Positions 48,616 to 58,212 of a DNA stretch of 64,000 nt are shown piece by piece. Location: contig NZ_JAKVME010000002.1 of the NCBI RefSeq assembly GCF_022483985.1, forward strand, positions 372,001-436,000, written 5' to 3'. Source of the stretch: Acetobacter sp. (GTDB taxonomy: Bacteria; Pseudomonadota; Alphaproteobacteria; Acetobacterales; Acetobacteraceae). The position numbers were made by a program, and so were the translations under genes. Below the pieces are notes generated by a model. It saw nothing but the letters and a program-made list of their open reading frames with translations. It was not told the origin of the DNA and did no database searches. Within the stretch, counting starts at the first letter, position 1, and each line of letters opens with the position of its first letter.

Positions 48616-49748
48616 GTGGCGCACAGGACACGACCAGCACTTCCATTCCGCGTCCGGAGCCGACGGCAGCCCTGAACGAGCTTGGCCGGGGAGAGGATGC
48701 CGCGGCATTTGAGGAAAGCGAAGCCGGGCAGGATGGCGGGGATGAGGATGCTTTCGAGCGTCCTCTGGACCAGTCCGAGATCGACAACCTCCTTGGCAGT
48801 GTTCTCATGTCGGATGAGGACAAGGGGCCGGTCAGCGGACTGGAACGGATCATCGGCGCGGGGCTGGTGGCCTATGAACGGCTGCCGATGCTGGAGGTGG
48901 TCTTTGACCGTCTCATGCGGATTGTCTCCACATCACTGAGGAGTTTCACGAACGATAACGTGGAAGTCTCTCTTGATGGAATCAGTTCCCTGCGTTTCGG
49001 TGACTATCTGAATTCGGCGAGGACATCCTCCATTTTCGCGGTCTTCAAGGCCGAGGAGTGGGAGAATTACGGGTTGATGGTGATTGATTCATCACTGACC
49101 TACTCCATGGTGGATGTGCTTCTGGGAGGAGCCAGAAACCCCAGGCCGCTGAATGTCGAAGGGCGGGCCCACACCACGATTGAGCGCGCGCTCGTCGAGA
49201 AGATGGTACGGATCGTCCTCGCGGACCTGAGCGCGGGGTTCGATCCGATCTGCGCTGTCAATTTCAAGTTCGAACGTCTTGAGGTGAGCGCGCGGTTCGC
49301 AACGATCTGCCGGACTTCCAACGCGGTTTTCATGGCGCGCATGCGGGTGGAAATGGATGATCGCGGCGGAAACATTGATGTCATCCTGCCTTACGCCACT
49401 CTGGAACCGGTGCGTGAGCTTCTGGTGCAGCAATTCATGGGAGAAAAATTTGGCAGGGACCCGGTGTGGGAAACCAACCTCATTGATCACCTGCAGGACA
49501 CGGATATCGTTCTTGACGCGGTTCTCTCTGAACAGACCATGAAATTTTCCGAAGTCTCTGATCTGAAGCCGGGGTCTGTCCTGATGCTGGAACAGGAAGT
49601 CGGAGCGTCCATTGATCTTCGTTGCGGATCGGTTTCACTCTTTATGGGAAAATCTGGCCGGAAAAAAGAGCAGATGGCCGTGAGAATTGAAGAAGACCTT
49701 CTGGTTGCCCGAACAATGTTTCAGTCCCCGGATGGGGTGTACTCCTGA
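48612..49748 (+). CDS. fliM: flagellar motor switch protein FliM
   Basis: A 378-residue C-ring protein. The CheY-binding peptide LDQSEIDNLLGSV is at about residues 52-64, here preceded by an unusually long acidic N-terminal extension. The CheC-like middle domain contains YLNSARTSSIFAVFKAEEW-like segments and LVEKMVRIVLADLS. The C-terminal SpoA domain (FSEVSDLKPGSVLML) binds FliN and FliG. The gene is translationally coupled to fliL. Confidence 0.94.
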   Translation: MSGAQDTTSTSIPRPEPTAALNELGRGEDAAAFEESEAGQDGGDEDAFERPLDQSEIDNLLGSVLMSDEDKGPVSGLERIIGAGLVAYERLPMLEVVFDRLMRIVSTSLRSFTNDNVEVSLDGISSLRFGDYLNSARTSSIFAVFKAEEWENYGLMVIDSSLTYSMVDVLLGGARNPRPLNVEGRAHTTIERALVEKMVRIVLADLSAGFDPICAVNFKFERLEVSARFATICRTSNAVFMARMRVEMDDRGGNIDVILPYATLEPVRELLVQQFMGEKFGRDPVWETNLIDHLQDTDIVLDAVLSEQTMKFSEVSDLKPGSVLMLEQEVGASIDLRCGSVSLFMGKSGRKKEQMAVRIEEDLLVARTMFQSPDGVYS

Positions 49749-49763
49749 TATGGAGGGTCTATT

Positions 49764-50300
49764 ATGACTGCATCTGAATATACTATTGAAATAGCTCTTT
49801 GCATTCTGCTTGGTTTTGGAATTTTTTACAGTATTCATCTGGGGCGTGCTCTGGCTGTGCTCCGTAGGGATCGTCGGGAACTGGCTGATCTGGTGGCGCG
49901 TCTGGATGAGAGCGGCAGACGTGCTGAAGACGGTGTGGAGAAACTTCAGACAGCCGGAGAAGTCAGCGGCCGTTCACTCGGACGCATGATCGATCAGTCC
50001 AGATTATTGCAGGGTGAACTTGAAGTTCTCTCCACAAGAGCGGATACGATTGCCGAACGTCTTGAAACGCTTATTCGTGAAAACAAGTTTCCTGAAAAGG
50101 AAAAAACTGTTGTGGAAACGATTGCGCCCGTCCCGGTTCCGGCTCCGGTCGTGCCGTCTGACCAGATGGTGGGTGCCGACCGGGCAGGTCTGCCTTCCCT
50201 GCCAGCCAGCCCCACTCCGGGAGTTCGTCCTTACGAACAAAGATTGCGCCAGCGGACGGCAGCCGAACAGGATCTGATCCGCGCGTTGCGGATGAGCTAG
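49764..50300 (+). CDS. DUF6468-type flagellar-cluster protein
   Basis: A 178-residue protein: one N-terminal membrane segment (IALCILLGFGIFYSIHLG), a coiled coil (about residues 28-105), then a proline-rich linker and a basic amphipathic C-terminal helix ending in DLIRALRMS. This layout matches the DUF6468 proteins encoded beside fliL/fliM in alphaproteobacteria. Its role is not established; a scaffold near the basal body is likely. It starts 15 bases after fliM and ends four bases before motE. Confidence 0.75.
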   Translation: MTASEYTIEIALCILLGFGIFYSIHLGRALAVLRRDRRELADLVARLDESGRRAEDGVEKLQTAGEVSGRSLGRMIDQSRLLQGELEVLSTRADTIAERLETLIRENKFPEKEKTVVETIAPVPVPAPVVPSDQMVGADRAGLPSLPASPTPGVRPYEQRLRQRTAAEQDLIRALRMS

Positions 50301-50304
50301 TCGA

Positions 50305-51072
50305 ATGCCGAAACTGCCTTTTTCCCGTATTTTTCAGCTTTCGTCCTGTCTTATGGGAGGATTGCTGTCGCTTAAGCTGTATCTTCTGACCAGTTCGCTA
50401 CTGTTCGCCAATACGCCTGACGGGGCAGCGGCGATCGCAGAGCAGGGAAAGAGCCAGACCGCGAAACCGACAGATGCTGCGCCTTCATCAGGTGACGCCG
50501 CCAGTCCTGCGCCTTCTTCTGACGGTAAAGTTTCAGCAAACGCAGGAGCCGATAAGGCTCAAGCCGCAAAGTCGCCCTGTTTGGATGGGATGACCTGCAT
50601 AGGTCAGCAGAACAAGCCTGAACTCGATGTGGATCATAATGCTGATGAGGCCCGGACGGCATTGTTGCAGGATCTGGCCGGACGCACGAAGCAGCTTGAG
50701 CAGGAGAGCCAGAGTCTTGAGGAATTAAAGAGAAGCATTGATGCATCGCAGGCGGTTCTGGAGCAGCGGATGCAGAAATATTCCGAACAACAGGCCGTCG
50801 TTAAAAATCAGGCAAAACAGAAGCAACAATTAAGCGATGCTGATGTTGATCGTTTGGTAAAAATTTATGAGGCGATGGCGCCACGTGACGCCGCATCTAT
50901 TTTCAATGTACTTGATTTTCAAGTAGTGGTGCCTGTGATGACAAAAATGAACCCGAGAAAAGCTTCTGCGATTCTCGCGGGAATGGTGCCTGAACGGGCG
51001 ATGATGGCTACTCAGTTGTTGGCAGGTGTACCGCGCAGGTCTCCTGTGGTTCGGATTGGAACAAACGGCTAG
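50305..51072 (+). CDS. motE: MotE-like flagellar protein (MgtE N-domain fold)
   Basis: A 255-residue secreted or membrane-anchored protein. The N-terminal hydrophobic helix (LMGGLLSLKLYLLTSSLLFA) precedes a low-complexity alanine/serine linker and a coiled coil (about residues 108-175). The C-terminal MgtE_N-type helical domain (DVDRLVKIYEAMAPRDAASI, MTKMNPRKASAILAGM) comes last. In alphaproteobacteria MotE acts in the periplasm as a chaperone or stabiliser for MotC. Cluster position supports the call. Confidence 0.82.
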   Translation: MPKLPFSRIFQLSSCLMGGLLSLKLYLLTSSLLFANTPDGAAAIAEQGKSQTAKPTDAAPSSGDAASPAPSSDGKVSANAGADKAQAAKSPCLDGMTCIGQQNKPELDVDHNADEARTALLQDLAGRTKQLEQESQSLEELKRSIDASQAVLEQRMQKYSEQQAVVKNQAKQKQQLSDADVDRLVKIYEAMAPRDAASIFNVLDFQVVVPVMTKMNPRKASAILAGMVPERAMMATQLLAGVPRRSPVVRIGTNG

Positions 51073-51145
51073 ACCGTTTGAAACTGGATTATAAGGCTGC
51101 GGTTTCTGTTGTGCAGGAAGTCGTATGGCGGAGCGGGAATAAGGC

Positions 51146-53764
51146 GTGCGGATCAGATTTTCTTTGACGTTATGGCTTGCAACGTGCCTGACTTTTCCCG
51201 TTTCTTCTTATGCGGAAGAGTCGAGTGCTGCGGCGCGTCTGCTGGTGCCACATGACAATGGGGCGGTAACGCAGCCGGCGGCTGGAACTGTCGCCGCTCC
51301 AGAAGGGCATGTTGCCCGGCACTCTGTGCGTCGGCGCAAGAACAGGAAGGAAAAGCCTGCCGTTCCGCCGGTCCCGGCATCGTCCGCCCCTCAGACCCCG
51401 CAACCCCCGGCGGCTGCGGGGAGTCTGCCGGAAGGATGGCAGGCGGAGCGTTTCAGTACGCAGTCCGATGTCGGAGCGCAGAAATCGACAGACAGCGCGG
51501 CTGCGAAGACGGATGGATCCGTGGCGTCGCCGAAAGCCGCCACGCCATCACAGCCGGAAGAAAACGGCTCAGCCGCCGTTAACAAAATCTTCCTGCCATT
51601 TGGAGACGGCGCGGGGATCGGCGCGTTCTGGAGTGGAAACGATTTTATCATCGTCTCTGATCGCGCCACGCAGATGGATACCTCGGCGTTGCAGGGAACA
51701 GGCGTGTTTTCGGCTGCGACAGTGCAGACCATAGGCAATACGACGGTTGTCGCCTTTCACTTCAATCAGGTGATCCCGTTGCAAATACAGAAACAGCCGG
51801 GTGGCTGGATTCTGGCAGTCAGGGGTGAAAACGAAGCAAGGCGTCATGCTGTGATTACGCCGGAGATGAAAGATGGCGGTCTTCTTTATCCCATGCCGCA
51901 ATCGGGGCGTGTGATTGAACTTGCCGATCCATCGTCGGGTGCCCGTCTGCTTGTGGCGACATCCGTGGAGGAATGTCCGGGACCGCTGCTGCGCCGCCAT
52001 AAACTTGGTTACGAAATCTGGCCCTCCATGCAAGGGCTGGTTTTCGCCATTGAGTCCGACCAGATCGAAGTGCGTAAAGGAAACGGGGGCGCGTTTCTCG
52101 ATGTTCTCGGCAAGGGCGACATTCCCGTGGCGTCTGGTGCGGAAGGGGCTGTGGCGGATGACCGGGTGGACTGGTCCTGGCTCGGATTACGCGCACTCAA
52201 CCAGACGGTGCTGAAGGAGGACTACCGCCGTCGCTGGACGCAGGCAGCGGTGCAGTCTCCGGAAGACCGTGGCGAAGCGAGGCTGGCGGCTGCCAGAACC
52301 GCCTTCGCGATGGGCGATGCGCGGGAAGCTCGGGCGATTCTCGGGACTGCGATTGAAGACAATCCGGAACTGGCGCTTCAGCCCAATGTGACCTTTCTTC
52401 AGGCGGCGTCGAATCTGATGGCTGGCAACACAGATGCCGCCTCCGCTCTGGCGAATCCGGAGGCGGGTGCGGACGGGGTGCTCTGGCGCGGACTCTATAT
52501 GGCCCGGAGCGGAGCAAATCCGGCCAAGGCAGCGACCCTGATGGCGCAGGGTTTCTCAAATCTGCAAAGCTATCCCGACCCTTTGAAAAAGCAGATACAG
52601 CCGGAAGTGGCGACTTTTATTGCACGTTACGGCTCGGATGAAGACCGCACGGCGCTTGAACCGCTGCCAGATGACGGACGTTTTGATCTTGCCCGTGCTT
52701 TCATGACCCAGAAGGCGGGTGATCAGGACAAGGCGCTGGCGATGTTTTCGCATCTTGCTTCTGACAGAAAGCCGGAAGTCTCTGTTGTGGCTGCGGAACA
52801 GGTTCTCGGCGCGAAGCTTGCCGCCGGTCAGATTCGCCCGGAAGAAGCTGTGTCCGGCTACGAGAAACTGCTGTTCTCAGCCCGTCAGGCGGGAGTTGAG
52901 AAAGAGGTCCGGCATAATCTGATCGCGGCCCTGACGCAGGCGGCGGAGTGGCCCAGGGTGCTTGTCGCGGTCGATGATGATCTGCGACTGTTTCCGGAAG
53001 ACCGTATTGCTCTTGCACCTCAGGTCGAACAGATTCTGGAGCATCTCGCGGAGTCGGACGCTCAGACAGGTGGAGCGAAATCTGTTGAACTGATCGATGC
53101 GGTCGCCATGATTGAGAGCCACATCGACCAGATACCGGATGGGCCTGCCAAGGGGAGGATTCTGGCCGGGCTTGGACGCAAGTTGCAGGGGCTTGGCTTG
53201 CCGGGGAAGGCCGCGATCGCCTTTGAGCGCGCCCTGCCGCTTGCTTCTGACGACGCACAACGTTCGGCGCTGGGCGCTGAACTGGCGCAGGCCGATATTG
53301 ATGCGCAGCGTCTGGGGCAGGCGCGTCGTGCTCTGGATGAAACACAGGACTCGGGGGCGGACGCAACACTGGCGTCGCGCCGACGTGTGATTACGGCTGG
53401 TCTGCTGGCGCGTGAGGGCAGCCGTGATCAGGCGCTTCAGCTTCTGGCGCAGGATGAAAGCGATGCTTCTCTCGATCTGAGAGGTCGTATTCTGGAAGAG
53501 CAGCGCAACTGGTCTGAAGCGGCGCTCGTGGTTGGGCGTCTTGCGACGAAAAACCTGCCGGAAATCGGCACTCTGACATCGGAGCAGCAGCAGCTTGCCA
53601 TTCGTCTGGCAACCGATGCGGCTCGCGCCAATGACTGGAGCACTCTGGATCGACTGCGTGAATGGGTGGGAGGGCGACGGATGAGCCCCGAGCGCCAGAG
53701 GATATTCACGTTGCTTGTGACCTCCCCGGAAGATGAACTGCGTAAGCGCTCTCAAGTCCAGTGA
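51146..53764 (+). CDS. large secreted helical-repeat protein of the flagellar cluster
   Basis: An 872-residue protein with a signal peptide (SLTLWLATCLTFPVSSYA-E). A basic/proline-alanine-rich linker (about 40-140) and a beta-rich domain (about 145-330: FLPFGDGAGIGAFWSGNDFI, GGWILAVRGE) come next. From about 360 onward there are TPR-like helical repeats with no single strong consensus. The GTG start has a GGAG 12 bases upstream. It is the last gene of the fliL-fliM-DUF6468-motE run. I infer a periplasmic motor- or motility-associated scaffold; no family name is certain. Confidence 0.7.
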   Translation: MRIRFSLTLWLATCLTFPVSSYAEESSAAARLLVPHDNGAVTQPAAGTVAAPEGHVARHSVRRRKNRKEKPAVPPVPASSAPQTPQPPAAAGSLPEGWQAERFSTQSDVGAQKSTDSAAAKTDGSVASPKAATPSQPEENGSAAVNKIFLPFGDGAGIGAFWSGNDFIIVSDRATQMDTSALQGTGVFSAATVQTIGNTTVVAFHFNQVIPLQIQKQPGGWILAVRGENEARRHAVITPEMKDGGLLYPMPQSGRVIELADPSSGARLLVATSVEECPGPLLRRHKLGYEIWPSMQGLVFAIESDQIEVRKGNGGAFLDVLGKGDIPVASGAEGAVADDRVDWSWLGLRALNQTVLKEDYRRRWTQAAVQSPEDRGEARLAAARTAFAMGDAREARAILGTAIEDNPELALQPNVTFLQAASNLMAGNTDAASALANPEAGADGVLWRGLYMARSGANPAKAATLMAQGFSNLQSYPDPLKKQIQPEVATFIARYGSDEDRTALEPLPDDGRFDLARAFMTQKAGDQDKALAMFSHLASDRKPEVSVVAAEQVLGAKLAAGQIRPEEAVSGYEKLLFSARQAGVEKEVRHNLIAALTQAAEWPRVLVAVDDDLRLFPEDRIALAPQVEQILEHLAESDAQTGGAKSVELIDAVAMIESHIDQIPDGPAKGRILAGLGRKLQGLGLPGKAAIAFERALPLASDDAQRSALGAELAQADIDAQRLGQARRALDETQDSGADATLASRRRVITAGLLAREGSRDQALQLLAQDESDASLDLRGRILEEQRNWSEAALVVGRLATKNLPEIGTLTSEQQQLAIRLATDAARANDWSTLDRLREWVGGRRMSPERQRIFTLLVTSPEDELRKRSQVQ

Positions 53765-53859
53765 CGGTCAGGGTCTTTGGAAACTGCCGGACATAAGAGT
53801 TTCTGTCTGCGCGCCTGTTCGTGAATCAGTCCTGTGCGGGGTGCGGGACCATAAGAAAT

Positions 53860-53895
53860 CCGGTGTGTTGCCGTGAAGACGACTCACCGGGTTTT
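53860..53895 (+). terminator. probable terminator of the flagellar cluster
   Basis: CCGGTG (53860-53865) pairs with CACCGG (53885-53890) and is followed by GTTTT, about 100 bases after the last gene. The loop is long (19 bases), so strength is uncertain. Confidence 0.45.
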
Positions 53896-53990
53896 GTGTG
53901 ACTGCGTGAGCATCAGGTGTTTAACACCACTGACGGCATGTGTTTTTTACGCTATTCCTGTTGTCCCTCTGTGGAACTGGACAGTGTGAA

Positions 53991-54665
53991 GTGAGTCCAG
54001 CACTCTGGATTTTGTCTGAAAGTCGTGTTTTGCCTGAAACTGTCTTGTCTTCCGGAACCCGTGGTGACGTTCCGGTCCTCTCCCGTCGTGAAGAACGCAG
54101 ACAACAGACCCAGAACGCCTTGATCGAGGCCGCGATGCGGCTGCTGGCCGAGAAAGGATTCGAGGGAACGACAACCGACGAAATCGCTGTGGCGGCCGGG
54201 ATTTCCAGACGCACCCTGTTCCGCCATTTTCCGACCAAGGCGGATCTGGTTACGGCATGGACCCAGCAGATGACGGATGTTCTCAGTGAACGGGTTCAGG
54301 CCTGTCCTCCGGAAATGTCTCCGCAGGAGGTCATCCGGGTCGCGCTGGAGGCAGTCGTTCCTCACATGGCCAAAACCCGGGAAGAAGCGCTGGCCTTTGT
54401 CCGCCTGATTGAAAGGGACCCGGGCCTGCGTTCCGTCAGCCTGCATAAATATTCATGCTGGGAGGACAGTCTGGCGACCGTGCTGGAGCAGCGCCTTCCC
54501 GACATCGAGGGAAGAGCGCTGGCGGCACGAGTGGCCGCCCGTTCCGGCATCGCTGCTTTCCGGACTGCTGTGGATGAGTGGATTCGTGTGAAGGGACGCG
54601 TCGGACTGGTCACCCTTATCCGGCGCGTGTTCGCCTTGCAGATCGCCTGCTTCAGAGAGGACTGA
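53991..54665 (+). CDS. TetR-family transcriptional regulator
   Basis: About 224 residues. A TetR helix-turn-helix (ALIEAAMRLLAEKGFEGTT, then EIAVAAGISRRTLFRHFPTK) spans about residues 42-92, with an unusually long 35-residue extension before it. The C-terminal ligand domain is divergent, and the effector is unknown. The start is uncertain: the open frame begins at 53940, GTG at 53991 gives MSPALWILSE, and starts closer to SRREERRQQT are possible. No obvious target gene is adjacent; ndh lies 216 bases away on the opposite strand. Confidence 0.82.
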   Translation: MSPALWILSESRVLPETVLSSGTRGDVPVLSRREERRQQTQNALIEAAMRLLAEKGFEGTTTDEIAVAAGISRRTLFRHFPTKADLVTAWTQQMTDVLSERVQACPPEMSPQEVIRVALEAVVPHMAKTREEALAFVRLIERDPGLRSVSLHKYSCWEDSLATVLEQRLPDIEGRALAARVAARSGIAAFRTAVDEWIRVKGRVGLVTLIRRVFALQIACFRED

Positions 54666-54679
54666 GGCGCATTGAACGG

Positions 54680-54787
54680 AGATTTTGGGGAGTCGTCCTG
54701 AATCCCGTCAAAGACGGCGCCTCTGAAAACCCGTTGAATATCAATGAATCGCGGTCAGGGAGGCTGCGCCTCCTCGCGGATATGGGC
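54680..54787 (+). repeat. interspersed repeat copy 3
   Basis: Reads GAGATTTTGGGGAGTCGTCC, TGAATCCCGTCAAAG, GCGCCTCTGAAAACCCGTTG, ATATCAATGAATCGCGGTCAGGG and the hairpin GGAGGCTGCGCCTCC. The order of segments matches copies 1 and 2. It lies between the TetR gene and ndh, where no gene is supported. Confidence 0.55.
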
Positions 54788-54881
54788 TGAACCCACACGG
54801 GAAAGCCTCGATCCAGAGAGCCCGTAAAGCCACGGAGGCGCTCTGGATGCGAGCTCTTTTCTTTCAGGCAGTCGGCCCGAA

Positions 54882-56165
54882 TCAGTCGAGCCTGACGGAG
54901 GGGCGGACAAGAGAGTCTATCCAGTCCGAGAAGCAGGACATCAGCCCGCGTGTTAGGCCGTAGAGTTCAATCTGATGCTGGCGGTAGAGCGCCAGATGGC
55001 CCAGACGCGCGGACAGGCCGTTGAAAATACCGCCGCCAAACACGGTGCCGCCCGGCAACGTGCCCCAGCCGTTATAATTGCCGAGAGCGACGATTGCGCC
55101 CTTGTTGTTGAATATGCAGGACGGAATCTCACGCCCGTCACGTAGCCATGCGGGCAGATGACGCGCCAGATGATGCGCCTGCTGACGGGCGACCTGCGCG
55201 GTCGGAGGCAGTGGGTCGTTTGCGATATAGCTGCAATCACCCATGGCGAAGATGGCTGGATCATCGACGCTCTGGAGAGTCGGGTTGACCAGAATCTGGC
55301 CAGACCGGCTGAGCGACAGGCCACCGAAACCGCTGGTCACTTCCGGCGCTTTCACACCGGCCGCCCAGACTCGGAGGGTCGCGGGCACATGGCTGCCGTC
55401 TTTCAGGCTGAAACCGTTTTCATCGGCGCCGGACACCATGGCGGAGGTGCGGACTTTGACCCCGATACGCTCCAGTTCCTTCTGCGCGGCTTCTGAGACC
55501 GGTTCCGGGAAGGCTGGGAGAATGCGGGGGCCAGCTTCCAGCAGGGTGATGTTCAGGGCGGGAGGCGTCTGGGAGAAACTGTGCAGGCGAACCAGTTCCA
55601 GCGCCTTGTGCAGCTCAGCGGCAAGCTGGGTTCCCGTGGCGCCACCGCCGACGATGGCGATATCGAGCGCGCCGTCGCCCGCATAGGCGCGCAGCAGCTC
55701 CATGCGGAATTTTTCGTTGAATCCGTTGGCTTCGACAAGATTGTCGATGAACAGACAGTGCTCGGCGACACCGGGTGTGCCGAAATCGTTGGCGCAACTG
55801 CCGATGGACAGGATCAGGGCATCGTAAGTGACCGTGCGGCCTTCCAGAACCACGGTGCCGTCCGAGCCGTGGAGCGGTCCGAGAACAGCCTCCCGCTGAC
55901 CCCGATCAACCCCAATGACCTCGCCGGGCCAGAATTCGAAATGATGCTCATTGGCCTGCGCCATGAAGCTGATACGGTCGTTCTCATTCTGGGCTGTACC
56001 GGCGGCGAAGCAATGCAGCATCGGTTTCCAGACATGGGAAAAGCTCTTGTCGATCAGGGTGATCCGCGCCTGCCCCTGTTTGCCAAGGGAATTGCCCAGA
56101 CGTGTGGCCAGAGCCAGACCTGCGACACCACCGCCAACGATCAGGATTTCGGATTTCTTGCTCAT
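54882..56165 (-). CDS. ndh: type II NADH:quinone oxidoreductase
   Basis: A 427-residue non-proton-pumping NADH dehydrogenase, an alternative entry to the aerobic chain and important in acetic acid bacteria. Motifs: FAD Rossmann ILIVGGGVAGLALATRLG at residues 7-24, NADH site IAIVGGGATGTQLAAELH near 169-186, and FAMGDCSYI near 308. The amphipathic C-terminus (LMSCFSDWIDSLV) probably binds the membrane. It shares its strand with the upstream aldehyde dehydrogenase gene, which is separated from it by a hairpin. Confidence 0.93.
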   Translation of the reverse strand: MSKKSEILIVGGGVAGLALATRLGNSLGKQGQARITLIDKSFSHVWKPMLHCFAAGTAQNENDRISFMAQANEHHFEFWPGEVIGVDRGQREAVLGPLHGSDGTVVLEGRTVTYDALILSIGSCANDFGTPGVAEHCLFIDNLVEANGFNEKFRMELLRAYAGDGALDIAIVGGGATGTQLAAELHKALELVRLHSFSQTPPALNITLLEAGPRILPAFPEPVSEAAQKELERIGVKVRTSAMVSGADENGFSLKDGSHVPATLRVWAAGVKAPEVTSGFGGLSLSRSGQILVNPTLQSVDDPAIFAMGDCSYIANDPLPPTAQVARQQAHHLARHLPAWLRDGREIPSCIFNNKGAIVALGNYNGWGTLPGGTVFGGGIFNGLSARLGHLALYRQHQIELYGLTRGLMSCFSDWIDSLVRPSVRLD

Positions 56166-56214
56166 GCTGCTTTCCTGTACTGGCCGTGGAACGTCGTATG
56201 AAATCTCATGAAAC

Positions 56215-56240
56215 GGGAGAGCGCGCGGACACGCTCTCCC
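56215..56240 (-). terminator. hairpin between aldehyde dehydrogenase and ndh
   Basis: GGGAGAGCG (56215-56223) pairs with CGCTCTCCC (56232-56240), loop of eight bases, ten bases past the aldehyde dehydrogenase stop on the minus strand and followed there by GTTTC. It probably ends that transcript; ndh would then have its own promoter. Confidence 0.7.
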
Positions 56241-56249
56241 TGTGTTGTA

Positions 56250-57755
56250 TCAGAAGAAACCAAGCTTCTTTTCGGAGTAGCTGGTCAGGATGTTCTTGGT
56301 CTGCTGGTAGTGCTCAAGAACCATCTTGTGTGTTTCACGTCCGATTCCGGACTTTTTATAGCCACCGAATGCGGCACCCGCAGGATACACATGGTAGCAG
56401 TTCACCCAGACGCGACCGGCTTCCAGACCTTTGGCGACGCGGTGGCAGATATTGCCGTTACGCGACCAGACGCCTGAACCCAGACCGAACTCCGTGTCAT
56501 TGGCGATGGCCAGTGCTTCGGCTTCGTCCTTGAAGGTCGTGACCGTCAGGACGGGGCCAAAGATTTCCTCACGGAAAATCCGCATGTTGTTGTCACCGCG
56601 GAACACGGTCGGCTGAACGTAGAAACCATCCTTGAACGCACTGCCAAGATCGGGTTTCGCACCGCCGACCAGAAGCTGCGCCTTGTCCTCGTTGCGTCCG
56701 ATATCGATGTATTCCAGAATCTTGTTCTGCTGCATCAGCGAGTTCTGGGCGCCCATCATCGTCTCGGGGTCAAGCGGGTTGCCCTGCTTGATGGCCTTCA
56801 CGCGCGGAATGACGCGTTCGATGAACTTGTCGTAGATGGATTCGTGCACCAGCGCGCGGCTCGGGCAGGAGCAGATCTGGCCCTGATTGAGCGCGAACAG
56901 GGTGAAGCCTTCCAGCGCCTTGTCGAGATAATCGTCATCCTGATCCATGACGTCGGCAAAGAAGATGTTCGGCGACTTGCCGCCCAGTTCCAGCGTGGCC
57001 GGGATCAGGTTTTCGGCTGCGGCGTGCGCGATCATCTTGCCGGTCGGGGTTGAACCCGTGAAGGCGATCTTGGCGATACGGGTGCTGTTGGACAGCGCCG
57101 CACCGACATCACGGCCCAGACCGTTGACGATGTTCAGGGTGCCTGCCGGGAACAGGTCGCCGATGATTTCCATCAGCACCAGCATGCTGGCTGGCGTCGT
57201 TTCGGCGGGCTTCATGACGACGCAGTTGCCTGCGGCCAGAGCCGGAGCCAGCTTCCATGCGCCCATCAGCAGCGGGAAGTTCCAGGGGATGATCTGGCCG
57301 ACGACGCCGAGAGGCTCGTGGAAGTGGTAGGCGACCGTGTCTTCGTTGATATCGGTGATGCCGCCTTCCTGAGCGCGGATACATCCGGCGAAGTAGCGGA
57401 AATGATCGATCGCCAGCGGGATGTCGGCGTTCATCGTCTCGCGGATCGGCTTGCCGTTGTCCCAGGTCTCGGCGCGCGCCAGAAGCTCAAGATTGGCCTC
57501 CATGCGGTCAGCGGCCTTGAGGAGGATGTTGGAGCGTTCAGCGATGGAGGTGTGGGCCCAGCCTTTGAACGCCTTGTGCGCGGCATCCAGCGCCAGTTCG
57601 ACATCTTCAGCCGTGGACTGCGGCACTTCGCACAGTGTGCGTCCGTCCACCGGCGAGATGTTCTGCATGTATCCGCCCTTTACGGGCGCTTTCCACTCAC
57701 CGCCGATATAATTGCCGTAGCGGGATTTGAAGGGGGGTTCCTGGTTAACCGACAT
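56250..57755 (-). CDS. NAD-dependent acetaldehyde dehydrogenase (AldB/ExaC-like)
   Basis: A 501-residue soluble aldehyde dehydrogenase. The catalytic cysteine is C295 in [11 protein letters not shown], and the general-base glutamate is in [12 protein letters not shown] (about E257). The cofactor loops are [10 protein letters not shown] and FTGSTPTGK. The start [20 protein letters not shown] and the end [10 protein letters not shown] are typical of the AldB/ExaC acetaldehyde dehydrogenase group. In an acetic acid bacterium it would oxidise acetaldehyde in the cytosol. A 440-base promoter region with the palindrome at 57902-57916 lies upstream. Confidence 0.92.
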   Translation of the reverse strand: MSVNQEPPFKSRYGNYIGGEWKAPVKGGYMQNISPVDGRTLCEVPQSTAEDVELALDAAHKAFKGWAHTSIAERSNILLKAADRMEANLELLARAETWDNGKPIRETMNADIPLAIDHFRYFAGCIRAQEGGITDINEDTVAYHFHEPLGVVGQIIPWNFPLLMGAWKLAPALAAGNCVVMKPAETTPASMLVLMEIIGDLFPAGTLNIVNGLGRDVGAALSNSTRIAKIAFTGSTPTGKMIAHAAAENLIPATLELGGKSPNIFFADVMDQDDDYLDKALEGFTLFALNQGQICSCPSRALVHESIYDKFIERVIPRVKAIKQGNPLDPETMMGAQNSLMQQNKILEYIDIGRNEDKAQLLVGGAKPDLGSAFKDGFYVQPTVFRGDNNMRIFREEIFGPVLTVTTFKDEAEALAIANDTEFGLGSGVWSRNGNICHRVAKGLEAGRVWVNCYHVYPAGAAFGGYKKSGIGRETHKMVLEHYQQTKNILTSYSEKKLGFF

Positions 57756-57901
57756 GGGTCACTCCGTATGTCTGGCGTGCTGCCTGGGCGAGAGATAGCA
57801 GAAATGTAATCAGGACTGTATCGGTCTTGATAACTATATTCTGAAATATATGAATGCAGCGGGAGCGGCAACGTGCGGGCAGATAACATGATTGTGATTT
57901 T

Positions 57902-57916
57902 TGACACTGAGTGTCA
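57902..57916. promoter_or_regulatory. TGACACT-G-AGTGTCA palindrome
   Basis: A perfect 7-bp inverted repeat around one base, set in an AT-rich region between the divergent aldehyde dehydrogenase and Rieske oxygenase genes (57756-58212), which holds no gene. It is a good operator candidate; the nearest regulator in the window is the XRE protein at 59374-59748. Confidence 0.4.
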
Positions 57917-58212
57917 TAATTGTTTTAAAAATATAATTATATTTCAATGTGATATGATGTGTTTCGTTGCCTGAAAGAAATTTTTGATGCGACCGGCCTT
58001 ATCGGGCGCACTCCGTGCAAAAGATGTATCCAGTCTTCCGGACTGATAGAAAGCGCCGGTTCTGAAGTGAGGAATCCCGTGTCCGGGACATCGTTTCATG
58101 CGCTGTGAAACATGTGTCTCGCCGTTGTCCGGACATGAAGCAGAACATCTATTCCGTGTCGTCGCCACACGTGTCATTCTGATTCCGTTATTATCTTGTG
58201 GGAGCGACGCAT

